NCBI GenBank assembly: GCA_027576995.1
Contig: JANBQC010000629.1
Coordinates: 1-15,941 of the forward strand
Length of the DNA: 15,941 nucleotides
Direction: 5' to 3'
From: Dimargaris cristalligena
Taxonomy: Eukaryota > Kickxellomycota > Dimargaritomycetes > Dimargaritales > Dimargaritaceae
Shown piece after piece: positions 1 to 9,230 of this stretch; the first letter of the stretch is position 1, and the number at the start of each line of letters is the position of its first letter. The position numbers and the translations under genes are program-made. Under the pieces are notes generated by a model. It searched no databases. It was not told where the DNA came from and was given only the letters and a program-made list of their open reading frames with translations.

Positions 1-1818
1 AGAGGGCGGCTCTTACTCTTCTTATACCCAAACCCACCAATCCCTTGACAAGGCTCTATGCTAATGCAGGGCTATGGCTTTAAGCTACCTGGGGCATTTT
101 TTTGGCCAAGCAAAATTAATTAACACATCCCTAAGGGAAGGCTCGTGTCCCTATACCCATATATCTAGCCAATCCTAATAGTTTGATCTCTGACGGGTTC
201 ACTCTCGACACTCAAGCCCTCCACTTTTTACGTTCCCCTTGTCCATATTTACGCCTGGTATTCTAAATTTCAATGTACGAGTAATACCATTAGTGATAGA
301 CCTGCTGTTGGAAATAAATGACTTGAAAATGAACAAGGGCTATTCTCACCCAAATCACCATCATCTCCGGTCTCCTCATTTTTAATATCTACAGGTAGGA
401 TATTGGGCCATGCAATCCCTTTGATGCTATTTATATTACTCCAACTCAGTGTCTAAGCCTAGCGCAGATTATCCCAAGTATAAAATGTATATACTAGATG
501 GCAAATTGGCTATATTACGGTATTGGTGGTAGATAATGCCTTGAGGAAATTGTATATTAATCTACTGCCTTTACCCACATGTGGACCATCAGGCAGACTA
601 GTAGAATGGGCTCTGTGTGAGTTGGGGATTGTCTTGCCATGGTAAAATTTGGCCATCTTAGAAATTTTGGCCACTCTCTAGTGACTTATTGTCTATCACA
701 GGCATTACATACTCATCCCTTTACTAGTATATGGTAAATATTAAGTCTAGTTGGTTTACCATTCACTAACCAGTGGAAGACAATGGGAGTCAAACATCTG
801 GAGTAGTTTTAACCCAACTATTTAGGGCTTCAAATTATGAGATTAGGCAAATATAAGGTATATTATTTTTTAACCAGAGACCTTTGCCTCATCCAACATA
901 TTTCTGGTAATATAGCCGCGCTGAACCCCAACTAAATGGATATTAAGGTGTATCCAGGATATTCCAGTAATTCTATCGCATTAAACTATCCAAGTGATAT
1001 CCATTATTGAATTTGCCATAGAAATAATTACTTCACCCCAACTATAAAACACTGTGGGTGTATAAGAAATTGGTATCTTAGGGTGAAATTGAACTATATC
1101 CAACAAGCCAACCCCTCCAAGTAAGTCTTCCAATTTACTGCTAGACCAAGCCTGTTTTTATGTAATACCAACTACTACTTTTGTCATGTGATGCATGAAC
1201 CAATATGGTCAAAATTGAGCACAGTTGTATAAGATTTGAGCTGAATCATGAACAGTAAACTGTGCAGTTTCTGTTTTCAATCAGTATAATTAGTGCACAA
1301 GGCGGATTTATTGTTATAATAGAACTAAATCGGACTTTTATTTCAAAATATAGGAAGACACTGCCGAGTAATCTTTAATAAACACAATCTGGCCACAAAA
1401 AATGGAAGAATAGCTGCTGGTTGAAGTATAGCTATAGTCAGCATAATATTGATATAAAAGTATCCAATGCATGCCTATTGTACAGTTGTATTAGAAAGTA
1501 GGGAATACAATACATACTGGTTGATATATGAAATATTGGTTGCTACCAAAGCCCATTTTAATAGGAATAGTACAAAGCGTAAATGGTCTAGAAAAGACCA
1601 AAATTACCAACAACTAGACTGCACTATTCAACCCAGTATTATAGGCAGTAGTGTGACTTTTCCAACTAACCAGTTCAATAATTTCAATCAAAACTAACAA
1701 GGGGCCTCATCCAAAGTCCATATATTCTTCCTGCAGCCACTATTGCATTATCATTAATATAGGTCAGTCCAAATTAGTATCCTTAACCAGAATTTATCCT
1801 ATTCTACATCTAAAACAC

Positions 1819-1834
1819 ATATATATATATATAT
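1819..1834. repeat. (AT)8 microsatellite
   Basis: A simple dinucleotide run in AT-rich intergenic DNA. A second AT-only stretch, nearly self-complementary, lies at about 1914-1934, just before the GC-rich hairpin cluster. Probably ordinary low-complexity sequence. Confidence 0.85.
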
Positions 1835-1948
1835 TCTTTTCAATAGTCCATCAAACACAACTGCTAATATAAATAGGAGGTATTCTCCCATTGAATTAAA
1901 TTTATATAAGATTTTATTATATATATATAATATAAAATACGCATTTAA

Positions 1949-2140
1949 CCTGCTCATTGGCAGGCACCACCTTCGTTTGGATTATTCAGTGGCTGGTACG
2001 ATCGGCAAGCCCCTATCTGCATCAGACAGGGGCTTGTCTCATTCTGTAGTTGGGTAATCCCTCCCCAAGACAAAGGTGGAACTACCCATAACACCCCCTT
2101 GGGGGTGAATATAGGATTTTGTTTCCTGCATTACTGCAGG
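1949..2140. repeat. Cluster of GC-rich inverted repeats (hairpins)
   Basis: Seen directly: CCTGC-N6-GCAGG at 1949-1964; a strong hairpin at 2006-2036 (CAAGCCCCT paired with AGGGGCTTG, a one-pair mismatch, then TCTG paired with CAGA and a 3-nt loop); CACCCCC-TT-GGGGGTG at 2092-2107; and a second CCTGC-N6-GCAGG at 2125-2140. A longer-range pair, CCACCTT (1967-1973) with AAGGTGG (2073-2079), encloses the strong hairpin. An alternative pair, TGGGTA (2051-2056) with TACCCA (2083-2088), conflicts with it. Both outer hairpins share stem sequence and loop length. There is no coding frame. It could be a structured non-coding RNA, a small non-autonomous element, or a GC cluster. Identity unknown. Confidence 0.6.
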
Positions 2141-2334
2141 GAGCAACCTGTATATTATTGGATGGATCACTCGGTTGGGGATGAAGGGCCTTAATGCAGC
2201 CATTTGATAGGGACGGAAGAGTAAAAAAAAAGTGTAATAAGATTAGGGGAAGTGTTTAAAGGTGTTGTGAATAGTTGATTAATGCATTCACATTGGAACA
2301 TCCGGATGATTAAAAATGATGAGTGTATATTTGG

Positions 2335-2356
2335 GCAGGACTTCGGTCTGCTTTTT
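2335..2356 (+). terminator. UUCG-loop hairpin followed by T5
   Basis: GCAGGAC (2335-2341), loop TTCG (2342-2345) and GTCTGC (2346-2351) form a six-pair stem with one bulged G and a C(UUCG)G tetraloop, an exceptionally stable RNA loop class. TTTTT follows immediately at 2352-2356. Runs of four or more T end RNA polymerase III transcripts, so this could be the 3' end of an unrecognised small RNA on the plus strand. I found no clear A and B boxes upstream, so this remains a candidate. Confidence 0.3.
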
Positions 2357-3889
2357 ATACAGAACTTGAGCTAAGGTTTTATTAATCAAGTGCTGGATAG
2401 GGCGGCCCCACTACTCCCATCAAAATAAAGTATGATTCTAGTTCTATTCCATAGACTTATATGGGGACACAATGACCTAGTTTCTAATGGGTATTAGCAA
2501 TGGAACGAGGGGTTGTATTCATGCCCACCTATTCCCTTTGTTGACAATTCATATTACAACATGGAAGCTAGCCATAAGTCATTCAGCATTAAAACTAGGC
2601 ACTGGTGTATAATTAGGAATTGTTGTATAAAGGATTGTCAGCCAAAAAATCCCAGCTGTGGGTTTATCTCACGATTGGGCTCCATAAGTAGGGGATTTGG
2701 GCTGAAGTATTAATACATTGTGCCTATTTGTGAATAATAATTCATTAAAGCACCCTACAATACCGGGTATGTTTTTACACTTAGATAATTATCCCGATAA
2801 AGACCATTCGACCATGTGGTGGAAATGGCTGCATGCCTTATTTTGGGGTGGTGGATCCTTGCCAGTCAATACAATGTAACGGTGATGGATCTAGTTGTAC
2901 TTCGCTCGACTAGCTGGGCTGCTGATCAAATGGTCGCAGTTTAACTATATTTTGGACAATGCCCAAAGCCGTGCTCCTAATCAGAAAGGTGAAGCCTTTC
3001 GGCATTCAGTGATGTATTATATAACTGTAAATGGGCCGGAAATTGCTGATAATTGCCCTAGTGCAATTGTGATGGATTATATAAATTAAGGTAGCATTAT
3101 TAATTTATTTTTTGGATTTTGGCTCCCGTGCCAGTTGGGGCAAGGTATGGCCAAACTGAATGGTGCATGGCCCAGTAGCTGGATCACGCTTTCATGGGTT
3201 GAATAATACCTTGACATCCTGGACTAGTCTTCGCGCTATACTATTGTTGTCATGACCCTTCCGATTATCACTCCCGTTGCTGAACCGCAGTTTTATTTTG
3301 GCAGCTATATCAATTATAATAGTAACATCCCCCCTATTTTTTGACATTGCTTCGCCTACCTCCTAGGCCTCCGAGTGCTAACGGGACATATGATTAAGCA
3401 CCAGTCAGTCATTTAGACTGTGGGTGAAATTCGACATAGCTGTACTAGGTCGCAAATGATGTGAGAAAGTAAGTGGAATATTCGCTTTCAATTTGTAATT
3501 GTTGCCTAATCGGATGGTTATTTCGTTATACAGCCTAATTGAAAATCTCCCATATACAACTTGACTGTCTATGTAAATTTAATGTACGGGGCCTTTGGGG
3601 GCAAATATTTGCATTCTATATACTACCTGGTTCGCCCCCCTTAAACCCACGCCTTCCAAAATCTGGACTACCTATTGTCCAATAGTATTCACAATGTGTA
3701 ATACTGCCGAGATTATATTACTGCCCCATTCTAATCCATTTGGTAGTCCCTGCATCCACCAACTCCTTGTTCAGTCATACTTGAAGTAGTTTTCTCGGCA
3801 TATTTAATTGGAAAATAATGTGCCCAAAGATGAAAAACTACATAATTCGCAAGCCAGGAATTCAGGTCCGGTACACTGCCATCATATTA

Positions 3890-3899
3890 TTTATTTATT
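3890..3899 (-). terminator. Putative SEC18 poly(A) signal
   Basis: On the minus strand two overlapping AATAAA hexamers lie about 55 nt beyond the SEC18 stop codon, a normal distance for a fungal 3' UTR. Assigned by motif and position only. Confidence 0.5.
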
Positions 3900-3953
3900 C
3901 ATTGCAAGTATTCACTTGGGGATCAAGAGAGAGATAAAAAACAACACTCTTAA

Positions 3954-6624
3954 TTAGTCCAAGTTCAAACTGGTCATGAATTTCTCCAATTTGGATGTAG
4001 GGTCCTGGCGGGCCATTTCAATAATCATGATCAGTTTCTTGATACCCAGTGAGAGGTGTTGCTCAATCCCGTCGGTGTGCAAGCGATTAATAACAAAGTG
4101 ACGCTCCTCTGGTGAAAAGACCTCCAGCTCCTATGGTTAGAGACACAGTAGGGGGGGAATTGCAGTGGTGATGGGTATATGATATCAAGAAAGCCGTTAG
4201 TGTTATCATTGAGATGAAACCAGCCCGTAATAAATAAGTAGGCAGTTGAAGATAATATTAATCGAACCATCGGACAACTTACCTTAAGCACCACTTCAAC
4301 GGACGACAAGTCGCGAATTGTGGGTATGCGGATTTCTGAATTAAAAATATCCAGCATGCCCATTTCCCCTAGCACCGCCTTCTGGTTCGTCGTGGCCAAA
4401 ATGAGTAGACGCCGGCCGGGCGGCGGGGGTTTCTTGAGCAACACCATCAGTGCCTGAAGAATGCCGTTGGAGAAACGCGGCCCAATGGGCACCCAATCGA
4501 GGAGCCGTTCAATGTCGTCGACGATAATGACGCTAAGCGGGGATTTATAGGCGTCGGTGAACACCTTGTTGATGGCGCCAATTTTGGCCGGTTCGGAGTA
4601 GCCCACCATGGATTCCGGGGAGATGAGCTTAATGAACGGGAACTCGCTTTCCATACCCAAAGTAGCGGCCAGGGCGGTCTTGCCGCTGCCAGCGGGACCG
4701 TGGAGGAGAACGCTGACGAGCGGCGTACGGGTACTCTTTTGTACCTGCCCAATTAGTAGACGGCCGTCGGTCAGGATCCGTTCGATGCCGGCATTGAAAT
4801 GGATAATGCCATTTTGGTGGCACAGTTGCAGCTCGTCTTCGGATACACCAAAGGCCGGTTTAACCTCACCCAGGGCCTGGACGAAGTCATCCTGGGTCAC
4901 CTTCATATCGGCCACATCGGCAGCCGTTACGTCCATACTTCCCACTTTGACGTGGCGGTTGAGCGAGAAGGAAGAGGCACTGCGAACTAACCCATTGATT
5001 TCAGCACCGCTGAAATTCTTGGTCATCATAGCCAGCTCCTTCAGATTCACGTCGGAACCCAAAACATCGTTCGCACGCATCTGGATGAAAGTCGAATAGA
5101 TCCGCCAGTTCAATGAATACAGGGAAAGGCAAATCGGAATTACGAGGTTAGAAATAGATCATCGTGGGCCGTCATTTGAGAATGTAGTGAAACTAAAACT
5201 ACCAACACGACTCCTGCTAAGAATCTCTTCAATTTCTTCATAGTATATTCTCCAGTGGAGCGGGGGATAATTATATAAAGAAAAACGCAGTGGACCAAAA
5301 AGCTAGGACTTACCTGAGCCGTGTGAATCTTGAGAATCTGGAGACGACCATGTTCATCGGGGAGGCCAATTTCCACATGCACCTCCAAACGACCGGGTCG
5401 GAGCAACGCCTCATCGATCAGTTCCTTACGGTTCGTCATACCAATGACGAGAATGTTATTCAGCTGGTCCACACCGTCCAGTTTCGCGAGCAGCTGATTC
5501 ACCACCGAATCGCCCACTCCGGTGCTATCACTTTTAGCGCCACGTTGACGGCAAATGGCGTCCAGTTCATCGAATATGATAATATGGAGGGAACTGTCCT
5601 CCCCCTTGGCCTTGTATTCCTTCTCGGCTTCGGCAAACAATTTGCGAATATTTTCTTCGGACTGACCCACGAATTTGTTGAGTATTTCGGGACCATTGAC
5701 CACGATGGGCTCACGGGCATTAAGCATTTTACCGATTTGTCGGGCAATCAGCGTTTTACCCGTACCGGGGGGCCCGTAGAGGAGCATCCCCTTGACGTGG
5801 TGAATACCCAATTTTTTCGCCTGGGCGGGCGGGAAAATGCGGGACGCGAAGGCCCGTCGGAAAATGGCGCTAAATTCGGTGTCCAGGCCACCGATGCCCA
5901 TGTCCTCGAACTTGAATTCGGGTTTGATGATGTTACGGGCGGCGGACGACCGCGCGGCACCCTTGAGCCGGATATTGGAGTCAGGGGCCTTGGCGAACTG
6001 CAACTGGGTTTCACCGAACAGCAACCCGCAAACCAAGGGCTCCCCCCGGGGGCCACGGTAGCGACTAAGGGGTCCCAGGGTCCGGTCGGAGTGGCCCTGC
6101 TGCTGCCGCTCCTGGACGAGGCGGGGGAGATCTTTGGGGTTACGGAGCTCATTGACGTCCAACACCGTCATACGGACGATATTGAGCTCGAGGTTAACGC
6201 CGTGGAATTCAAAGACCATGGGCTGACCGAGCGAGAAAATCTGGTCGTTGTAGAGTGACTTGAACAGGATACTCATTTCATCGGCATCGTATTCCTCCCG
6301 GCTCTCGGTGGCCCGGGCCAGGAACTTGACTTCTATGTCCATGGCCCCAATGTAGAAGAGCGTATCGCCGCGGGAACCGAAGAGGAAGGGCTCGACGTAG
6401 ACTTCTTGGTTGAGGGACAGGCGGGCCCATTGGCGGTGCACTTTGCTAGTACCGAGCAGGGCACGGTCAAACTCGGCGGTGGGGTAGACGGTGAAGACGT
6501 AGAAATCGTTGATAATGACGTGGCGGACGTTGGGCGGGAGGTTGTAGGCGTTGATGACCAGCAGGTTGGTCAAAGCCAAGCTGCTGTTCGGAGTTCGGTC
6601 CACGCGCAGAGTCAGCATGGCCAT
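3954..6624 (-). CDS. SEC18: SEC18/NSF, vesicle-fusion AAA+ ATPase
   Basis: Hexameric ATPase that, with alpha-SNAP (Sec17), disassembles cis-SNARE complexes after membrane fusion. It acts in the cytosol and on membranes throughout the secretory pathway. Exons: complement 6624-5314, 5080-4283 and 4130-3954. Introns are 233 and 152 nt, both phase 0, both GTAAGT...AG. Product 761 aa (yeast Sec18 and animal NSF are about 745-760). The N domain is about residues 1-200. D1 has Walker A GPPGTGKT at 284-291, Walker B IIIFDELDA at 348-356, and the arginine-finger segment LLRPGRLE at 407-414 (R409, R412). D2 has Walker A GPAGSGKT at 565-572 and IIVDDIERL at 622-630. All key residues are intact. The start MAML at 6624 is chosen because the family N-terminus begins here; the same frame stays open to 6720, but that extension reads as leader. 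Exon 3 supplies the 58-aa C-terminus ending FMTSLNLD. Identity is very secure; exon borders rest on family alignment plus splice sites. Confidence 0.97.
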
Positions 6625-7020
6625 TTGCGGGAACTGAATAGGGGGGGAGGGATAGAAGATGGTATTGGCAAAAGAACGAGGAAAATGAGGGAGACGGAAA
6701 AGAGGATGAGGTTCCACCAATGCCTAGGTTATTGGAACAACAGGTGGTGGATAAGTCAGAGACGTGGCAAGGTTATAGAATGACATAGGCCTATAGAAAT
6801 CGCCCCAGCAATATGCATATGAGGGGTGCTTATCAATGACGCTGACCTAGGGCCCGCGGTAGTAAAATAATACCGTCTATACCGCCAAGTCCAGTGAACA
6901 AACACACCCTCAACAGCGATGTTTAGTTTAAGCGCTAGCCAATTGCGTTTCAATCGTCAACGGGGGCTTAGAGCCTTCTCCATACGCTAGCCCATTGGGT
7001 CCAGCAATAAAGAACTGCGC

Positions 7021-7098
7021 ATGGAGCAAATAGCAACACAGGCTATGAAGCAAGTGGCAAATCTTCGACATGAGCCTATTAGCCCCGATCGACTCTAA
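7021..7098 (+). other. Short ORF upstream of GATC (25 codons)
   Basis: ATG at 7021 opens MEQIATQAMKQ... and ends in ...SPDRL with TAA at 7096-7098. The frame is open back to a TAG at 6988-6990. It could be an upstream ORF if GATC transcription starts far upstream, a stray frame, or the last exon of an unrecognised gene. No family recognised. It lies before the best TATA-like site, so it may not be in the GATC mRNA at all. Confidence 0.15.
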
Positions 7099-7199
7099 TT
7101 AATAGACCCAGTTCAATGAGAAAGGGCTCGGTATCGCCACCAACCAGCCATCTACTTGACTTTCAACTCCTTAGTTCGACGAATATTTTGTTTCACTAT

Positions 7200-7206
7200 T
7201 ATATAA
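7200..7206 (+). promoter_or_regulatory. TATA-like element for GATC
   Basis: TATATAA. With the usual 25-40 nt to a transcription start, RNA would begin near 7230-7245. That would exclude the ATG at 7228 and favour the ATG at 7294. Motif-based inference. Confidence 0.35.
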
Positions 7207-7227
7207 CTCACTAAGCAATTGGCAATT

Positions 7228-7722
7228 ATGCGTTTTCGATTCAGGTCCGCACATTTCAACACCCGCCTTAAAAGTAGAAGAAATAAGTCACCAATGTACC
7301 TGGCCCGACGCACATTACTTACCAAGCCAGCCTGGTCCGTCTCGGCCCTCTTACCCGATCCAACCACCCCAGCAGAGACCAGCCAAGGACCGGGTGCCTT
7401 ACAGGTGGCCGATCTGACCCGTCTGCACCGACTAGCTAATTTAGCCCCCGATACGACCGCCGAAGCCTCGACCCTAATCAAAGATATCAACGATTTGAAC
7501 CATTTCGTGTCGCACGTCAAAGAGCTGGACTTAACTAATGTGGAGCCACTGGTGTCGCTCACTCTCCCCTCCGTGTATGACTATCCCTTGCCAGAAACTG
7601 TCAGTAACTCCACCACCGCCATTGGTATAGAAACTGTATCCGCCGAAGCTATTCTCTACTGCAGTCAACAGCGATATGACAATTATTATATAGTCCGAAC
7701 CCCCTCCCCTACCAAACAGTAA
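7228..7722 (+). CDS. GATC: GatC, mitochondrial Glu-tRNA(Gln) amidotransferase subunit C
   Basis: Small subunit of the GatCAB amidotransferase, which converts Glu-tRNA(Gln) to Gln-tRNA(Gln) in the mitochondrial matrix. Single exon, 164 aa from ATG 7228 or 142 aa from the in-frame ATG at 7294. The N-terminus is rich in Arg, Ser and Leu with no acidic residue in about the first 40 positions, fitting a matrix presequence. The GatC core follows: LTRLHRLANLAP (63-74), a helix ending IKDINDLNHFVSHVKELD (84-101), and NVEPLVS (104-110), the family's V-EP-V signature. The tail SAEAILYCSQQRYDNYYIV (138-156) matches the conserved C-terminal 'IL ... YF.V' segment. The family is short and divergent, so identity rests on these motifs. 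GatC-type rather than GatF-type differs from Saccharomycotina. Alternative: another helical mitochondrial protein, less likely. Confidence 0.8.
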   Translation: MRFRFRSAHFNTRLKSRRNKSPMYLARRTLLTKPAWSVSALLPDPTTPAETSQGPGALQVADLTRLHRLANLAPDTTAEASTLIKDINDLNHFVSHVKELDLTNVEPLVSLTLPSVYDYPLPETVSNSTTAIGIETVSAEAILYCSQQRYDNYYIVRTPSPTKQ

Positions 7723-7957
7723 GCCCTAATGGCAGGACCGCCTAATCTTGGGTTACCTATCCAGCACTGTCTTGCCGAGCAAAAGCGTTCAAAAAATTAG
7801 AACCTGCTTCAATTATTGTACAACTTATTGGGAGGAAATGAACTCAATCTACAGTAGATCAAAGATACTTGTGAACTAAATTGGCTGGTTGTTATTATAT
7901 ATTAACCAATAAATATATATCAATACTGTAGGATAAACCTGCTGATCAAGCAGAGTA
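7723..7957. other. Convergent GATC / DUO1 3' region
   Basis: A 235-nt gap between converging stop codons. It holds an AATAAA for GATC on the plus strand at 7908-7913. No clear hexamer for DUO1 on the minus strand. The two mRNA 3' ends may overlap. Confidence 0.6.
7908..7913 (+). terminator. Putative GATC poly(A) signal
   Basis: AATAAA 186 nt beyond the GATC stop codon, inside an AT-rich tract. Assigned by motif only. Confidence 0.4.
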
Positions 7958-9230
7958 TTACCGCGGTAACCGGGGTCTAGCGGTCGGTCTCTTGACAGGC
8001 ATTGGCCTCCTTAGGGACGAAATACCTGGGGGTTTCGCCAAATCTAGAATTGGGATGGATGCAGTATCAATCAGAGCAGCTTGGATTAGAAAGATTACAG
8101 GAACAGGATCACCCTTTCCCAATCAACATACTCGTTGGGGTAGCGTATCATTGAACTCTGGTTTGTAGGAGTATGCACTAAATGTGTAGTAAGAGGAAAT
8201 ATGGACTTACTTCGGGGGCGAATGGATTTGGTGGTGGTATCTAATGTGGACTCCGCGGCCTGAGCCCGGGCCGCCTGCGCTTGGGCTTCGGCTAATCGCC
8301 GGGCTTCCTCTCGGGCTGCTTCAGCGACACGGTGGGCCTCCTCTTCAGCCTCGATCCGACGCTGCTCTTCATCTAGCCGAATCTGTTCCAAAGTTTCCAG
8401 GTCCTGTCGAAGGCATTAAAAAGGGTTCATTTCGAGCGTAGCCGAGGGGTGAATGAAAAGAATCAAGGTTGGATTAGTTGCCAAGGATATAGGAAGTATA
8501 CGACAGCCTCCGTATATTCGCAACAGAAGAGGTGAGGGTGGTGGTGGTATAGTAAAAATTGAGCCAGTCGATATAGTCGGAAACTTACATAAGTGGCCCC
8601 CTGCCAATTTGGGTCCATGAGAAGCGACTGGACCCGATGGGTCTCGGAGAATATATCGCCCCAGGTGCCCACCAACTCTTTCGTTTGGGAGATGGTTTGA
8701 TGAAACGACCGGACGTTATTCGTAATGCCCGATAGACAGGCGCTGATCGTTTCCAGGCTCTTATTGATACGCCGAATGGTTTCGAGTTCCTGAAGTAAAG
8801 CATCGTCCTCTTCGCTCACGGCGTGGGCCCCGTCCACCACCATATCCATGTCGTTGTCCCCCATTGCCTCGGCGAAACTGGGCGACCGTTGTCCACCCAG
8901 CTCCGGGGAAAGGGGGTCGCTATCGTCTGGGCCGGTTGAATAGGGTGGCGACCTTGGGTGGTGGTCCCCGTTATCTAGTAACTCGGCGTCTTCGGAGCCT
9001 GGGCTATATACAGGGTAGTCCTGGCCGTCGCCCTCCCCCTCGGAAGAGGATACATCCATGTCTAGACCGGAATCGGTACTGGGGTAGGTCTGCGCAGCCG
9101 AGTCCTGGGCCAGGCTGTTTAGATCCCACATGAGCGACTTATTGGGCGAAACGTCAAACAGGGATTTGTTCTTGAGTCGACCGGAGCGTGTCCGCTGACC
9201 CGACTCATCGGTGGTCTGCTTGTGAAGCAT
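7958..9230 (-). CDS. DUO1: DUO1, DASH/Dam1 complex subunit
   Basis: Subunit of the fungal Dam1/DASH complex, which rings kinetochore microtubules and couples chromosomes to plus ends. Preferred exons: complement 9230-8589, 8403-8211 and 8025-7958, giving 300 aa. Both introns are 185 nt with GTAAGT donors. Residues 1-140 are acidic and Ser/Pro-rich with several SP sites, including SPNK (28-31), a full CDK consensus. The DASH Duo1 domain spans about 142-225: LLQELETIRRINKSLETI (145-162), then LVGTWGDIFSETHRVQ (186-201) and LLMDPNWQGAT (203-213), the family signature. An Arg/Glu/Ala coiled coil follows (about 217-264), then a basic tail ending RPTARPRLPR. Exons 1-2 are secure. Exon 3 is chosen for its basic tail, typical of fungal Duo1; other acceptors (8178, 8158) or retained intron 2 (stop at 8095) are possible. 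The start at 9230 fits a TATA-rich leader; upstream in-frame Met at 9389 and 9482 are disfavoured. Confidence 0.85.

Larger units (their letters stand above)
1..3953. other. AT-rich intergenic region, no supportable gene
   Basis: About 3.95 kb without any open frame that looks coding. The longest frames are under 80 codons, lack recognisable motifs and are not joined by convincing splice sites. The stretch is clearly more AT-rich than the genes to its right. Visible landmarks are an (AT)8 run at 1819-1834, an AT-only near-palindrome at about 1914-1934, a cluster of GC-rich hairpins at 1949-2140, a run of nine A at 2223-2231, and a hairpin followed by five T at 2335-2356. I saw no long terminal repeats, transposase or reverse-transcriptase motifs, or tandem arrays. 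The right end is the 3' flank of the minus-strand SEC18 gene. Confidence 0.7.
6625..7227. promoter_or_regulatory. Divergent SEC18 / GATC promoter region
   Basis: A 603-nt gap between the divergent starts of SEC18 (left) and GATC (right). CCAAT lies at 6939-6943, and a palindromic CCATTGG core sits within 6991-7000; both resemble HAP-complex sites. A TATATAA lies at 7200-7206, only 22 nt before the first GATC ATG but 88 nt before the second. The 30 or so nt next to the SEC18 start are pyrimidine-rich on the coding strand, as in other leaders here. A 25-codon frame occurs at 7021-7098. Confidence 0.5.

Noticed and set aside
2316..2322. ATGATGA, a match to the C/D snoRNA C box
   Set aside because: No CTGA D box occurs at a suitable distance downstream and no terminal stem was seen.
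3632..3642. B-box-like GGTTCGCCCCC in the left AT-rich region
   Set aside because: It lacks the conserved A of the B box and no cloverleaf arms were found around it.
1467..3789. Four frames of 62-76 codons in the AT-rich left region
   Set aside because: Their lengths are expected by chance, their composition is like translated AT-rich DNA, and they have no motifs or splice support.
4608..5099. 163-codon plus-strand frame opposite SEC18 exon 2
   Set aside because: Antisense shadow of the conserved D2 domain; no independent support.
5290..6258. 322-codon open frame on the plus strand, opposite SEC18
   Set aside because: It lies wholly antisense to SEC18 and starts at a non-ATG codon. Its openness follows from the codon choice of the real gene, and it has no recognisable motif.
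6625..6720. N-terminal extension of SEC18 by 32 residues from an in-frame ATG at 6720
   Set aside because: The extension does not match the family N-terminus and is pyrimidine-rich like an untranslated leader. The ATG at 6624 gives the expected N domain.
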